From assembly GCA_028287035.1 (NCBI GenBank), contig JAQBQL010000001.1:7485-71484 (forward strand): DNA of 64,000 bases, given 5' to 3'. Positions 46,561 through 58,240 of this stretch are shown piece after piece. The stretch comes from Labilithrix sp. (GTDB lineage Bacteria > Myxococcota > Polyangia > Polyangiales > Polyangiaceae). A program made the translations under genes and the position numbers. The number at the start of each line of letters is the position of its first letter. Within the stretch, counting starts at the first letter, position 1. The notes below the pieces were generated by a model, which made no database searches, was not told the DNA's origin, and saw only the letters and a program-made list of their open reading frames with translations.

Positions 46561-47673
46561 TCAGTCGTACGTGACGACGGCGCGGATCGACTTGCCCTCG
46601 CGCATGAGCTCGAAGCCCTCGTTGATGCGGTCGAGCGGCAGCACGTGGGTGATCATCGAGTCGATGTCGATCTTCTTGTCCATGTACCAGTCGACGATGC
46701 GCGGCACCTCGGTGCGCCCGCGAACGCCGCCGAACGCGGTGCCCTTCCATTCACGTCCGGTGACGAGCTGGAACGGCCGCGTCTTGATCTCCTGCCCGGC
46801 GCCCGCGACGCCGACGATCACGCTGACGCCCCAGCCGCGGTGGCAGCACTCGAGAGCCTGCCGCATCAGCTCGACGTTACCGACGCACTCGAACGAGTAG
46901 TCGGCGCCGCCCTTCGTGAGGTCGACGAGGAACGGCACGAGGTCGCCGGCGACCTCCTTCGGGTTCACGAAGTGCGTCATGCCGAGCTTGCGGGCCAGCT
47001 CCTCGCGCGCGGGGTTGATGTCGACGCCGATGATCATGTCCGCGCCCGCCATCCGCGCGCCCTGCACGACGTTGAGGCCGATCCCGCCGAGGCCGAACAC
47101 GACGACGTTGGCGCCCGGCTCCACCTTCGCGGTGTTGAGCACCGCGCCGATGCCGGTGGTGACGCCGCAGCCGATGTAACAGACCTTCTCGAACGGAGCG
47201 TCCGGACGGATCTTGGCGAGGGCGATCTCGGGCATCACCGTGTAGCTCGAGAACGTCGAGCACCCCATGTAGTGATGGATCATCTTGCCGCCGATCGAGA
47301 AGCGGCTCGTCCCATCGGGCATGAGGCCCTTGCCCTGCGTCGCGCGGATCGCGGTGCACAGGTTCGTCTTCTGGCTGAGGCAGGATTTGCACTGCCGGCA
47401 CTCCGGCGTGTAGAGCGGGATGACGTGGTCGCCCTTGGCGAGCGACGTCACTCCCGGCCCCACGTCGACGACGATGCCCGCGCCCTCGTGCCCGAAGATG
47501 GCGGGGAAGAGGCCCTCCGGATCGGCGCCCGAGAGCGTGAACTCGTCGGTGTGGCAGATGCCGGTTGCCTTGAGCTGCACGAGGACCTCGAAGGCCTTGG
47601 GACCTTCGAGATCGACCTCCTCGACGACGAGGGGCTTCCGAGCTTCGTAGGCGATGGCTGCGCGAACCTTCAT
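46561..47673 (-). CDS. class III alcohol dehydrogenase / S-(hydroxymethyl)glutathione dehydrogenase-type
   Basis: A 370-residue zinc-dependent medium-chain dehydrogenase. Catalytic zinc motifs: TGICHTDEF (Cys ligand), [12 protein letters not shown] (His-Glu) and IGCGVTTG (late Cys). The structural zinc lobe has four cysteines in [17 protein letters not shown]. The NAD-binding [18 protein letters not shown] follows, with [11 protein letters not shown] giving NAD preference. Overall closest to AdhC/FrmA, which oxidises S-hydroxymethylglutathione in formaldehyde detoxification, but it may also act on mycothiol-like adducts or long-chain alcohols. No frmB/fghA esterase is adjacent. The ATG at 47673 fits the family length; the upstream 160 bases hold a hairpin cluster rather than coding sequence. 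Confidence 0.92.
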   Translation of the reverse strand: MKVRAAIAYEARKPLVVEEVDLEGPKAFEVLVQLKATGICHTDEFTLSGADPEGLFPAIFGHEGAGIVVDVGPGVTSLAKGDHVIPLYTPECRQCKSCLSQKTNLCTAIRATQGKGLMPDGTSRFSIGGKMIHHYMGCSTFSSYTVMPEIALAKIRPDAPFEKVCYIGCGVTTGIGAVLNTAKVEPGANVVVFGLGGIGLNVVQGARMAGADMIIGVDINPAREELARKLGMTHFVNPKEVAGDLVPFLVDLTKGGADYSFECVGNVELMRQALECCHRGWGVSVIVGVAGAGQEIKTRPFQLVTGREWKGTAFGGVRGRTEVPRIVDWYMDKKIDIDSMITHVLPLDRINEGFELMREGKSIRAVVTYD

Positions 47674-47684
47674 GGCTTCCTTGT

Positions 47685-47768
47685 GGGGCTCCGCCCCTCG
47701 CTTCGCGAGCCTCCCCGAGCTCCGAACGGCCCGGCGTGACTCGCCTTCGGCGAACGGCGCTTCGCGCC
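47685..47768. repeat. cluster of four 13-base hairpins with TTC/TCC loops
   Basis: Four perfect 5-bp inverted repeats with 3-base loops: GGGGC-TCC-GCCCC (47685-47697), CTCGC-TTC-GCGAG (47697-47709), TCGCC-TTC-GGCGA (47741-47753) and GGCGC-TTC-GCGCC (47756-47768). They lie between glnA and the co-oriented adh gene, so they could act as a terminator region, RNA-stability element or REP-like repeats. The identical architecture with different stems is striking. Confidence 0.65.
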
Positions 47769-47833
47769 GCATTTCACGCCTGAGTCGGGCGCGGCTGCGG
47801 GTGACCGTCGTTCGCGAGGTGAAGAGCTCGTGA

Positions 47834-49249
47834 TCAGATGTCGTAATACAGGACGAACTCGTGCGGCGTGGGGCGCATGCGGATCGGGTTCAGCTCCTTC
47901 GTCCGCTTGTAGTCGAGCCACTCGTGGATCGCGTCCTTCGTGAAGACGTCGCCGCGGAGCAGGAACTCGTGGTCGCGCTCGACGCAATCGAGCGCCTCCT
48001 CGAGGCTGCCCGGCATGTGCGGGACCGTCTTCAGCTCCTCGGGAGAGAGCGCGTAGATGTCCTTGTCGAGCGGGTCACCCGGATCGATCTTGTTCTGGAT
48101 GCCGTCGAGCCCGGCCATCAGCATCGCGCTGAACGCGAGGTACGGGTTGGCGCTCGGGTCGGGGAAGCGGACCTCGATGCGGCGCGTCTTCGGGTTCGGT
48201 CCCGTGATCGGGATGCGCACGGACGCCGAGCGGTTACGGCTCGAGTACGCGAGATTCACCGGCGCCTCGAAGCCCGGGACGAGGCGGCGGTAGCTGTTCG
48301 TCGTCGGGTTGGTGAACGCGGCGATCGACTTCGCGTGCTTGATGATGCCGCCGATGTAGTGGAGCGCCATCTGCGAGAGGCCGGCGTACTGGTCGCCGCC
48401 GAAGAGCGGCTTGCCGTCCTTCCAGATCGACTGGTGGACGTGCATGCCCGAGCCGTTGTCGCCGAAGAGCGGCTTCGGCATGAACGTGACCGTCTTGCCC
48501 GCCTTGCGAGCGACGTTCTTGATCACGTACTTGAACCACATCAGCTGGTCGGCACACGGCAGGAGCCGGTTGAACTTCATGCCGATCTCGCACTGACCGC
48601 CCGAGGCGACCTCGTGGTGACCGACCTCGACCTCGATGCCCGACGCTTCGAGAGCGAGCATCATGTCCATGCGGAGGTTGGCGAGCGTGTCGGTCGGCGG
48701 GACGGGGAAGTAGCCTTCCTTCGGGCGCGTCTTGTAGCCGAGGTTCGGGTACTCCTCGCGGCCGGAGTTCCACGCGCCCTCGACGCTGTCGAGGTGGTAG
48801 AAGCCCTCGTTCGACCTGGAGTGGTCGAAGCGCACGTCGTCGAACACGAAGAACTCGGCCTCCGGGCCCATGAACGCCGTGTCGCCGATGCCGGTCTGCT
48901 TGAGGTACGCCTCGGCCTTGCGGGCGATGTGCCGCGGGTCGCGCGAGTACGGCTGCTTCGTGATCGGGTCGTACACCGAGCACGTGAGCGAGAGCGTCGA
49001 GTGCGCGAAGAACGGATCGATCTTCGCCGTCTCGGCGTCGGGGATCATCACCATGTCCGACGCGTTGATCGGCTGCCAGCCGCGGATCGAGGAGCCGTCG
49101 AACGCGATGCCGTCCTCGAAGAGGCTCTCCTCGAGACGGTGCGCGGGGATCGTCGTGTGCTGCCACGAGCCAGGAAAGTCGATGAACTTGAGATCGATGA
49201 ACTTGACCTCGTTCTTGGTGGCGAGCTCGAGCACTTCCTTGGGCTTCAT
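47834..49249 (-). CDS. glnA: glutamine synthetase type I
   Basis: A 471-residue type I glutamine synthetase, making glutamine from glutamate, ammonia and ATP. Family marks: [53 protein letters not shown], the ATP-binding [16 protein letters not shown], and NRSASVRIP. Tyr399 in [10 protein letters not shown] is at the adenylylation site position, so control by adenylylation is possible. Length is exactly that of GSI (about 468-471). AAGGA lies 8 bases before the ATG at 49249. It follows glnB after 22 bases, so glnB-glnA form an operon. Confidence 0.98.
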   Translation of the reverse strand: MKPKEVLELATKNEVKFIDLKFIDFPGSWQHTTIPAHRLEESLFEDGIAFDGSSIRGWQPINASDMVMIPDAETAKIDPFFAHSTLSLTCSVYDPITKQPYSRDPRHIARKAEAYLKQTGIGDTAFMGPEAEFFVFDDVRFDHSRSNEGFYHLDSVEGAWNSGREEYPNLGYKTRPKEGYFPVPPTDTLANLRMDMMLALEASGIEVEVGHHEVASGGQCEIGMKFNRLLPCADQLMWFKYVIKNVARKAGKTVTFMPKPLFGDNGSGMHVHQSIWKDGKPLFGGDQYAGLSQMALHYIGGIIKHAKSIAAFTNPTTNSYRRLVPGFEAPVNLAYSSRNRSASVRIPITGPNPKTRRIEVRFPDPSANPYLAFSAMLMAGLDGIQNKIDPGDPLDKDIYALSPEELKTVPHMPGSLEEALDCVERDHEFLLRGDVFTKDAIHEWLDYKRTKELNPIRMRPTPHEFVLYYDI

Positions 49250-49271
49250 GATGTTCCTTCTAGGTCCTTCT

Positions 49272-50681
<1,410 letters not shown>

Positions 50682-50692
<11 letters not shown>

Positions 50693-52445
50693 ACGGATTC
50701 GGGGCCATCGGTGAGGGCGCTTCCTCGGCCGGCTTCGGCTCGGCGGAGGACGCGGGCGGCGCTGACACCGGGCGCTTGCGCCGCTTCACGGGAGGCGCGG
50801 ACGGCGCGGCGCTCGCCGGAGCGCTCGACGAGACGCTGCTTGCCGCGACGGAGGCGCCGCCCGTGCTCGACGCCGGCGCAGGACCCGACGAGGCGGCCGT
50901 GCCCGGGCTCGTGAGCGCGGCGGTCGGGCCGAGCCCCGCGCTGGGAGCCGCGCTCGGCGGGGAGCCGGCGACCATCTCGGCCGCCCCGTTGGCGCTCGAG
51001 GCAGAGGCGGCCTTCGAGGTCCGGTCTCGTGACTCGCGCTTGCCGAGCACGAACCCGCCGACCGCGCACGCGCCGATGATGCCGAAGATCGCGACGAGCG
51101 TCCCCCAGCGCCGCCGCTCGGCGCGGACCGCGAGCCTCGCGTCGCGCATCGTGTCGGGCGCCACGTCGTGCCGCCCGAGGAGCGGATCCATGACCGGCGG
51201 CGTGCCGGGCATCGCGACCCCGCTCGCCGACGACGACGCGCCGTGCGGCCAGGGCAGGGGATCGGTGCGCCGTGCGACGCTGCCGTCACGTCGCGCGACC
51301 CCGGCCCCGCTCGCGTCCCCGCGACCCATCTCGATGGGCGTCGCCGCCGCGGTGCGGAGGGCGTCGTTCGAGAAGCCCGGGATGGCCGGGTCCGAGCCCG
51401 CGTTCGGCACCGTGCGCTTGGAATCGGAGTCGTCGACGCCCGACCGCCCTTGGGGATGCGCGTTCTGCGCCGCGAGAAACCCCTGGGACGTGAAGATCTC
51501 GGTGTCGCCCACCGCGTCGACGGCGTGCGGCGTGTTGACGATGACGGCGGTGTGTCGTCCCGTCCCGTCCGCCATCACCTGCGGGTACGCCTCGAGGATG
51601 CGTCGCGACACGGTCGACGCGTCCTTGATGCGCGCGCTGCGATCGTGGACGAGCATCGCGTCGATCACCTTGGCGAGCTCGGCGGGCACCCACGGCGCCG
51701 CGTCGTGCAGGAGCTGCGGGCGCGACGTGAGGATGCCCACGATCGTGCCGTGGTAGCTGCCGCGGTCGGCGAACGGCGGCGCGCCCGCGAGCGCCTCGTA
51801 GAGCACCGCGCCGAGCGACCAGATGTCGGCGCGGCCGTCGGTGTCGTCCTTGCCCTCGGCCTGCTCGGGGGACATGTAGAGCGGCGTTCCGATCGGAGCG
51901 CCGCTGCCGGTGATGCGCGCGCCGCCGACCTCGTTCAGGACCTTCGACACGCCGAAGTCGAGCAGCTTGACGAGCAGCGAGCCGTTGTCGCGCGTCGTGA
52001 GGAACACGTTGGCCGGCTTCAGATCGCGGTGGATGACGCCGGCGGCGTGCGCCTTCTCGAGGCCCCGCGCCATCTGGTGCGCCATCATCACGCCGCTCAC
52101 GAGGTCGAGCCGCTTGTCGCGCTCGAGGCGGCTCTGCAGGTCCTCGCCCGCGAGGTACTCCATGACCATGTAGAGGCCGACCCGCTGGTCGGCGCCGACG
52201 TCGAACACGTCCACGATGTGCTCGCTGTGGATCTGACCGAGCGCGCGGGCCTCGCGGCGGAAGCGAGCGACGATGAGCTCGCTCTCCTTCATGGTCTTGT
52301 CGATCAGCTTGATCGCGACCTTCTTGCCGAGGTCCATGTGGATCGCTTCACAAACGACGCCCATGCCGCCGATGCCGAGCACCCGACGAATCTCGTACTT
52401 TCCACCGACGGCGAGGCCGACGAGGGAGCTGTACGTGGCGGCCAT
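50682..52445 (-). CDS. membrane-anchored Ser/Thr protein kinase
   Basis: A 587-residue Hanks-type kinase. Gly loop GIGGMGVV (24-31), Lys46 in VAIKLI, HRDLKPANV (139-147), DFG (163-165), GTPLYMSPEQAEG and DIWSLGAVLYE are intact. The kinase domain (about 15-280) is followed by a Ser/Asp/Ala-rich juxtamembrane stretch. A transmembrane helix lies near 446-468 (WGTLVAIFGIIGACAVGGFV), then an Ala/Ser/Pro-rich exterior tail with KRRKRP. It is thus a receptor-like kinase with no recognised sensor domain. Substrates are unknown; FHA proteins such as the activator at 1613-3283 are conceivable readers. It lies downstream of acs on the same strand, with a 167-base gap, and overlaps the convergent PLP enzyme gene by 11 bases. 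Confidence 0.94.
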
Positions 52446-52612
52446 GAGGATTTGCTGAGCGCTCCGTAGGAAGAGAAGTTCGCGTCGCCGAACGAACGGC
52501 GCCGCCCTCGATGATACGGCGTCCGAGGGTGCGGGTACCCCTCAGGAATGCGATCGCCACGCTGTTTGAAACGAAACCCCGCGTTCCCGCAGTGCGCCCG
52601 TGTGGGAGCCGG

Positions 52613-54583
52613 TCAGTCTTCCTGCGCGCGCAGCTTCGCGAGGACGGTCAGGTCCTCGAGCGAGGAGGTGTCGCCCTTCGTCTCGTTCCCGGCGGCCACG
52701 TCCTTCAGGAAGCGGCGCATGATCTTGCCCGACCGGGTCTTCGGCAGCGTGTCCGTGAACCGGATCGAGTCGGGACGGGCGAACTTGCCGATCTCCTTGT
52801 CGATGTGGGCGAGGAGCGAGGCCTTCACGTCGTGGTGCGCCTCGACGCCCGCCTTGAGGGTGACGAACACGACGAGCGCCTGGCCCTTCAGGTCGTCGGG
52901 CCGGCCGACCGCCGCCGCCTCCGCCACGTGCGGGTGGCTCACGAGGGCGCTCTCGATCTCCGCGGTGCCGATGCGATGCCCCGCGATGTTCAGCACGTCG
53001 TCGATGCGCCCGACCACCCAGAAGTAGCCGTCCTCGTCCTGCCGCGCGCCGTCGCCCGTGAAGTACACGCCGGGCATCTGGCTCCAGTAGGCCTCCTGGA
53101 AGCGGGCGTCGTCCTTGTAGAGCGTCCGCGCCATCGACGGCCAGGGCCTCCGGATGACGAGCTTGCCGCCCTCGTTCGGGGCCGTCGCCGCCGCATCGTC
53201 CTTCACGACGGCGATGTCGACGCCGAACATCGGCAGGCCGGTCGCCCCCGGCTTCGAGTAGCAGGCGCCGGGAAGGGTGGTCAGCATGATCGAGCCGGTC
53301 TCGGTCTGCCACCAGGTGTCCACGATGGGGCAGCGGCCGCCGCCGACCATGCGGTGGTACCAGGTCCAGGCCTCGGGGTTGATCGGCTCGCCGACCGAGC
53401 CGAGGAGGCGGAGGCTCGACAGATCGCTCTTCTGCAGCCACTCGTCGCCGGCGCGGATGAACGCGCGGATGGCGGTCGGCGCCGTGTAGAGGATGGTGAC
53501 GCCGTGCTTCTCGATGAGCTTCCAGAAGCGGCCCCAGTCGGGCTGGTTCGGCGCGCCCTCGTACATGAAGCACGAGGCGCCGCACGAGAGCGGGCCGTAC
53601 ACGAAGTAGCTGTGGCCGGTGACCCAGCCCACGTCCGCGGTGCACCAGTAGAGGTCGTTCGCGCGGAGATCGAAGACGTACTTCGACGTGACGTGCGCGC
53701 CGGCGAGGTAGCCGGCGCTCGTGTGGAGGACGCCCTTCGGCTTCCCGGTGGAGCCCGAGGTGTACAGGATGAAGAGCGGGTGCTCGGCGTCGAACGCCGG
53801 CGGGTTCTTGGCGAGCTCGAGGGACGCTGCGGCGGGCGTCTTGTCGAGCAGGTCGTTCCACCAGACGTCGCGGCCTTCCTTCATCGTCACGCCGGCCTGC
53901 TCGCCGATGCGCTTCACGACGACCACGTGCTCGATGGTCTTCGCCTTGTCGAGGGCCTGGTCGACCATCTTCTTCAGCGGGACGACGGACCCCCGGCGCC
54001 AGGCGCCGTCCTGGGTGAGGAGCACCTTGGCCGCGCAGTCGTTGATGCGGTCGCTGATGGCCTCCGAGCTGAACCCGCCGAAGATGACGGAGTGCGTCGC
54101 GCCGATGCGCGCGCAGGCGAGCATCGCGATCGCCGCTTCCGGGACCATACCCATGTAGATCGCCACGCGGTCGCCCGCGGCCACGCCGAGGTCCGTGAGG
54201 GCTGCCGCGAGGCGCACGACCTCGTGATGGAGCTCGAAGTAGGTGAGCGTGCGGGTGTCGCCGGGCTCGCCCTCCCAGACGATGGCAGCGCGGCGCGGCG
54301 ACGTCGCGAGGTGGCGATCGAGGCAGCTCTCGCTGACGTTCAGCGTGGCGCCGACGAAGAACTTCGCGTGCGGCAGCTCCCACTCGGAGAACGTCTTCCA
54401 CGGGGTGCGGAAGACGAGGTCCTGGGTCTCCTCGCGCCAGAAGGTGTCCGGGTCGCTGAGCGACAGCTCGTACATCGCACGGTACTTGGCGTGCGACTGC
54501 ACGTGCGCCTTGGCCGAGAACTCCTTCGACGGCAGGAAGCGTCTGACTTCCTTCTGATGGGACTCGATGCTGTCGCTCATCAT
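52613..54583 (-). CDS. acs: acetyl-CoA synthetase
   Basis: A 656-residue AMP-forming acetyl-CoA synthetase, activating acetate to acetyl-CoA through acetyl-AMP. Family marks: FFVGATLNVSESCLDRH, SVIFGGFSSEAISDRI, the P-loop-like YTSGSTGKPKG, TADVGWVTGHSYFVYGPL, DTWWQTETGSIM and DGYFWVVGRIDDVLNIAGHR (quoted in part). The regulatory acetylated lysine is Lys620 in PKTRSGKIMRR. Length is normal (about 650). It begins with two Met codons and has no strong Shine-Dalgarno, only an A-rich leader. It diverges from a thioesterase-like gene, so the pair may handle acyl-CoA balance. Confidence 0.96.
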   Translation of the reverse strand: MMSDSIESHQKEVRRFLPSKEFSAKAHVQSHAKYRAMYELSLSDPDTFWREETQDLVFRTPWKTFSEWELPHAKFFVGATLNVSESCLDRHLATSPRRAAIVWEGEPGDTRTLTYFELHHEVVRLAAALTDLGVAAGDRVAIYMGMVPEAAIAMLACARIGATHSVIFGGFSSEAISDRINDCAAKVLLTQDGAWRRGSVVPLKKMVDQALDKAKTIEHVVVVKRIGEQAGVTMKEGRDVWWNDLLDKTPAAASLELAKNPPAFDAEHPLFILYTSGSTGKPKGVLHTSAGYLAGAHVTSKYVFDLRANDLYWCTADVGWVTGHSYFVYGPLSCGASCFMYEGAPNQPDWGRFWKLIEKHGVTILYTAPTAIRAFIRAGDEWLQKSDLSSLRLLGSVGEPINPEAWTWYHRMVGGGRCPIVDTWWQTETGSIMLTTLPGACYSKPGATGLPMFGVDIAVVKDDAAATAPNEGGKLVIRRPWPSMARTLYKDDARFQEAYWSQMPGVYFTGDGARQDEDGYFWVVGRIDDVLNIAGHRIGTAEIESALVSHPHVAEAAAVGRPDDLKGQALVVFVTLKAGVEAHHDVKASLLAHIDKEIGKFARPDSIRFTDTLPKTRSGKIMRRFLKDVAAGNETKGDTSSLEDLTVLAKLRAQED

Positions 54584-54693
54584 TTTTTTCTACCACCAGG
54601 GGACGACGGAGATTTGACCGAGTGCGTCTCACCGCGTTTGCGCAGCGCGTCATGCGCGAGACGCCACGCCTTCGTCTACGATGCCGTGTGCCG

Positions 54694-55116
54694 ATGCCCA
54701 CCCTCGACGAGCTCCGTGCGTTCCTCGCCGCCGAGTTCCCGCAGGCGTCGCTGGAGCTCGTGTCCGCCGCGGGCGGCGTCGCGGTCGGACGCCTCTCGGT
54801 GGAGCTCGGTCACCTGCGCCCCGGCGGCACGGTCTCCGGCCCGGCCATGATGACGCTCGCCGACGCCGTCACCTACATGGCCCTGCTCTCGCGTATCGGG
54901 ATCGTGCCGCTCGCCGTCACGACGAGCCTCAGCATCTCGTTCCTCAAGAAGCCCAGGGCCGATCGCGCGGTGCGCGCGGAGGCGACGATGCTCGACGTCG
55001 GTCCCTTGCTGGCGTTCGCCGACGTGAAGATCGTGAGCGAGGCGGAGGACGGCGGCGCAGGCGACCTCGTCGCTCACGCTTCGGTCACCTACGCAATCCC
55101 GCCGCCGCGGCCCTGA
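54694..55116 (+). CDS. PaaI-type hotdog-fold thioesterase
   Basis: About 140 residues in the hotdog fold of acyl-CoA thioesterases. GHLRPGGTVSGPAMMTLADAVTY (quoted as GGTVSGPAMMTLADAVTY) is the PaaI-like central helix motif, where Asp/Glu would activate water. VTTSLSISFLKKPRADRAVRAEA is the following strand pair. Substrate is likely a short or aromatic acyl-CoA. The start is uncertain: I use the ATG at 54694; in-frame GTG 54622 and ATG 54652 give longer forms. It diverges from acs. Confidence 0.78.
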   Translation: MPTLDELRAFLAAEFPQASLELVSAAGGVAVGRLSVELGHLRPGGTVSGPAMMTLADAVTYMALLSRIGIVPLAVTTSLSISFLKKPRADRAVRAEATMLDVGPLLAFADVKIVSEAEDGGAGDLVAHASVTYAIPPPRP

Positions 55117-55213
55117 GCGCTCGGCGCAAGCGGAGGCGCGAGTAACCGACGCGCGCGCACATGCACGCTGGAAACGTCCTGCGGACGCGACAAAGTGGCC
55201 CCGGTCGACGTGC

Positions 55214-56071
55214 ATGCCGCAGCGGAGCAGGTACGTTGTGCCGTCCTTGCTCACGCGTCGCGCCGTCTCCGGTCTCCCGTCTCTCGCGTCTCTAACGCTC
55301 GGGGCTACGATGCTCGCCGCCGCGTCCGGTTGCGCGAGCGGAGCCCAGCTGCCGCGCGATCCCTCGGAAGGTGACCTGCGCGGGGCGGACGCCGCCGACG
55401 CCGGCGAGGCCGAGCCGACCGACGGCGAGACCTACGCGATCGAGCAGCGCGAGATCTGCGTCGGCTCCGCGGTGAAGAGTGCGGGCGCCCTTGCCGAGAA
55501 CATCTACTACCGCGCGGCGCGCCTCGGCGACGGGCGCCTCGTGGTCGGCTACTACGCGTTCTTCTCGGAGGAGCGGCCGTGGGGCAACAACTGGCTCACG
55601 TGGACCCTCCTGCCGGCGATCGCGGTCGACATGGTGTACTCGCACGGCCTCTTCCTCGCGCCCGGGTACCAGCGTGCGGTCAGCGGCAAGGCCGACGTGG
55701 AGGGGTTCCGCGTGTTCTACGACGTGCAGGACGACGGCACCCTGAAGGTGCTCCGGGCGGTCGCCGACGACGTGACGCATTCGCCGGTGTACCTGCCCGC
55801 GCTCGACGTGATGCGGCTCGACCCGGAGCGGCCGACCTTCTACTCGACGGTGTGGAGCCACCAGCTCGGGGGCCGCGGCGTGAAGAAGACCGCCGACCTC
55901 GCGTACGTGAAGTGCTTCGCGCAGGGACGCGTGAGGCCGCTGCCCGAGGCGCTTGCCGAGGAGTACGGGCTCGACCACCGGGCGCGCCCCGCGCACATCG
56001 AGGCGTTCGGTGGCCGGCGGATCGGCGCCCCGCTCGTCAAGACCGCGCGCGCCGACCGCACGCGTCCCTGA
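55214..56071 (+). CDS. lipoprotein of unknown function
   Basis: A 285-residue lipoprotein with lipobox AASGC (Cys40), then an acidic linker (DAADAGEAEPTD). The folded part has VGYYAFFSEERPWGNNWLTW, a hydrophobic LLPAIAVDMVYSHGLFLAPGYQ segment that may dip into the membrane, and VEGFRVFYDVQDDGTLKVLRAV. The last 60 residues are basic and proline-rich. I recognise no domain. The ATG at 55214 has no clear Shine-Dalgarno; GTG at 55238 preceded by GGAGCAGG is a good alternative and still leaves a signal peptide. It faces the convergent VWA gene 16 bases away. Confidence 0.65.
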   Translation: MPQRSRYVVPSLLTRRAVSGLPSLASLTLGATMLAAASGCASGAQLPRDPSEGDLRGADAADAGEAEPTDGETYAIEQREICVGSAVKSAGALAENIYYRAARLGDGRLVVGYYAFFSEERPWGNNWLTWTLLPAIAVDMVYSHGLFLAPGYQRAVSGKADVEGFRVFYDVQDDGTLKVLRAVADDVTHSPVYLPALDVMRLDPERPTFYSTVWSHQLGGRGVKKTADLAYVKCFAQGRVRPLPEALAEEYGLDHRARPAHIEAFGGRRIGAPLVKTARADRTRP

Positions 56072-56087
56072 TCAGCCGAGCGTCACG

Positions 56088-57470
56088 TCACTTCGGGTTG
56101 TTGGGCGTGACGGTGCCGCACGGGAAGCGCGCCGACAGCTTCGGGTTCGCCGTCGTCTTGAGCTCGGTGCACGCCGCGCCCACGAGCTCGAGGGTGCTCG
56201 GGTCCTTCAGCTTCCAGCCGTCGGGCGTGTTGTAGGGGAGGGTCTTGCCGTCGAGCGTGACCGTGCCCTGTGCCTCGGAGCCCGCCTGCACCTTGCCGTT
56301 CAACACGAACGTGCACGTGCGCGCATCGAGGACGATCTTCTCGAGGGCGTCGACGAGCTGCGTCGGGGTCGACGGGAGGATGGCCCCCGCGTCGCCGGTG
56401 GCGGGGTTCTGGCCCTGGCCCGCGTTGGCGACCGCCTTGAAGTGCGCCTGGGCCTGCGGGGTCGTGTCACCGATGGCGATGACGAATGTCTTGATGCTCT
56501 GCCCGAACGCCTGCTGGGCGGCGGTCACCACCGCGGCCCGGCCCGGATCGGACGGGCTGTTGTCACCGCAGAGGCCCGGCTCGCCGTCGGTCACGAGGAC
56601 GATCACCTTGGGCGCCGTCGTGGTGAGCGCCGCGAGCCCCTTGGGATCGTTCACGCCGCCGTCCGGGCCGATGCCCGCGACCTTCGCGATGGCCGGTCCG
56701 GTCGGCGTGTCGTCGTCGACGCCCGCGGGACGCAGCAGCGCATTGATGGCCGCGAAGTTGTTCAGCGCGAACGTGGTGCCGGCGAAGGCCTTGCCGTTGA
56801 AGCGGGGACACACGTTGTCGACCGCGCCGGTGAGCTGCGAGTCGTCGCCGTCGCCGAGCGTGGGGTCGGTGGCGGAGTAGAGCTGCACTGCGAGCTCCGC
56901 TTCGCCTTCGAGGGTCTTCACGACGCCGCCCGGCGTTCCGGCGGGGCCGATGAGCACGTCCTTCAGGACCGTCCACCGGCAGTCGGGCATGCAGTTGTTC
57001 GACGGGCCGCTCGGGAACTTGTTGTAGAGCATGCTCGACGACTGATCGAGCAGGAACAGGACCTTCGGGACGACCTTCGTGAGCGACACGTCCGTGTCGG
57101 CGCAGACCGCGTCGATGCGCGCGTCGCCATCGGCGCCCGCGTCGCCGGGCGGGAAGCTGATCGGCGGGTCGACGAGTCCGCAACGTCCGCGAGGAGAGCA
57201 CGTGCCGCCGCTGCACGCGTCGCCCGCGACGCAGTCCGCGGTGCACTTCATGTCCGGGCCGGCGCCGCTGCAGTAGAGCCCGTCCGCGCAGTCCACGTCG
57301 GTCGCGCAGGCCGTCCCGCACTTGCCGGCGTAGACCGTGAGGCACGGCTTCACGACGTCCCCGAACTCGCTGTTGTCGGCATTGCTACCGCAATGGAGCG
57401 CGGCCAGGATGCCGGCGAACCCAGAGGCGACGAGGAGACCGCGGGCCATCCGCTTCCGGTTCGGATGCAT
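56088..57470 (-). CDS. secreted von Willebrand factor A-domain protein
   Basis: About 460 residues. A signal peptide (about 1-27; the Cys27 with His before it is a poor lipobox) precedes a Cys-rich region (CGTACATDVDCADGLYC, CTADCVAG, CSPRGRCG), like the disulfide-rich modules of myxobacterial surface proteins. The VWA domain starts at VPKVLFLLDQSSSM with MIDAS Asp-x-Ser-x-Ser, and ends with VIVLVTDGEPGLC and FVIAIGDTTPQAQAHF. The C-terminal part has FVLNGKVQ and ELVGAACTELKTT. VWA proteins bind metal-dependent ligands in adhesion or complex formation. It shares this feature with PilY1 but is otherwise distinct. ATG 57470 is used; ATG 57449 with GGAAG upstream is possible. Confidence 0.78.
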   Translation of the reverse strand: MHPNRKRMARGLLVASGFAGILAALHCGSNADNSEFGDVVKPCLTVYAGKCGTACATDVDCADGLYCSGAGPDMKCTADCVAGDACSGGTCSPRGRCGLVDPPISFPPGDAGADGDARIDAVCADTDVSLTKVVPKVLFLLDQSSSMLYNKFPSGPSNNCMPDCRWTVLKDVLIGPAGTPGGVVKTLEGEAELAVQLYSATDPTLGDGDDSQLTGAVDNVCPRFNGKAFAGTTFALNNFAAINALLRPAGVDDDTPTGPAIAKVAGIGPDGGVNDPKGLAALTTTAPKVIVLVTDGEPGLCGDNSPSDPGRAAVVTAAQQAFGQSIKTFVIAIGDTTPQAQAHFKAVANAGQGQNPATGDAGAILPSTPTQLVDALEKIVLDARTCTFVLNGKVQAGSEAQGTVTLDGKTLPYNTPDGWKLKDPSTLELVGAACTELKTTANPKLSARFPCGTVTPNNPK

Positions 57471-57577
57471 GAAGGAAAGCGTACCACCGAGGGGAAGGGT
57501 GACCGCCAGTTCCTCGTAGAACGCGGGCCCCGCGAGAGGGCGTGTACGCGGCGGCCGCACCGACCTAGGCTCCGCCC

Positions 57578-58240
57578 ATGACGCTCTCTCCCGAAGCCTT
57601 CCTGTCCGAGCTGGATCGCGAGAACGAGGTCGCGCTCGCGCGCATCGCCGAGCTCGCCTCGGCCGGTGAGCCCGGGGACGAGATCACCGTCCCGCGCCTG
57701 CTGATGCTCGCCCTGAAGAACGAGCTCGAGGCGACCGAGTGCGCGGCGGCCTGGATCCCGACGACGAAGGAGGTGAGCGTGAAGCTCGCTCTCGCGCGTC
57801 AGGCCGGTGACGAGGCGAAGCATTACCGCATGATCGAGGCGCGGCTCGCCGAGCTATCGGTCGACACGAGGGGGCATGATCCGATGGCCGCCGGAAGGAG
57901 CCCGCTGCTCGAATGGCTGCTCTCGCTCGACAGCACGGTGGCGCGCGTCGCGGCGGGGCAGTTCACGCGCGAGGCGCTGGCGGTGGTGCGGAACGCCGAG
58001 TTCATCCGGTTCTGTCACGCGAAGGGCGATGCGGCGACGGCGCGCCTCTACGAGGAGACCATCCAGCCCGACGAGCGGCATCACCACGAGCTCGGTCGCA
58101 AGCTCCTCCTCGAGCTCGCCATCACCGACGACGCGCAGGAGGCGGCGCGCGCCGCGAGCGCCCGGGTCCTCTCGATGGCCGAGGAGCTGCAGGAGATCGC
58201 GAGGCTCAAGGCGGGGATCACCCGGGCGCCCGGATGCTGA
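57578..58240 (+). CDS. ferritin-like di-iron protein
   Basis: A 220-residue all-helical protein. Helix-rich segments carry the ferritin-like ligand pattern: ALKNELEATECAA (Glu), AGDEAKHYRMIEA (ExxH-like Glu-His), NAEFIRFCHAKGD, and PDERHHHELGRKLL (second ExxH). This suggests a di-iron site as in the ferritin-like superfamily (rubrerythrin, MiaE or PaaA-like subsets). Whether it stores iron, detoxifies peroxide or acts as an oxygenase cannot be told. A GNAT gene follows with a 7-base overlap, so they are co-transcribed. The ATG lies 107 bases from the divergent VWA gene. Confidence 0.7.
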   Translation: MTLSPEAFLSELDRENEVALARIAELASAGEPGDEITVPRLLMLALKNELEATECAAAWIPTTKEVSVKLALARQAGDEAKHYRMIEARLAELSVDTRGHDPMAAGRSPLLEWLLSLDSTVARVAAGQFTREALAVVRNAEFIRFCHAKGDAATARLYEETIQPDERHHHELGRKLLLELAITDDAQEAARAASARVLSMAEELQEIARLKAGITRAPGC

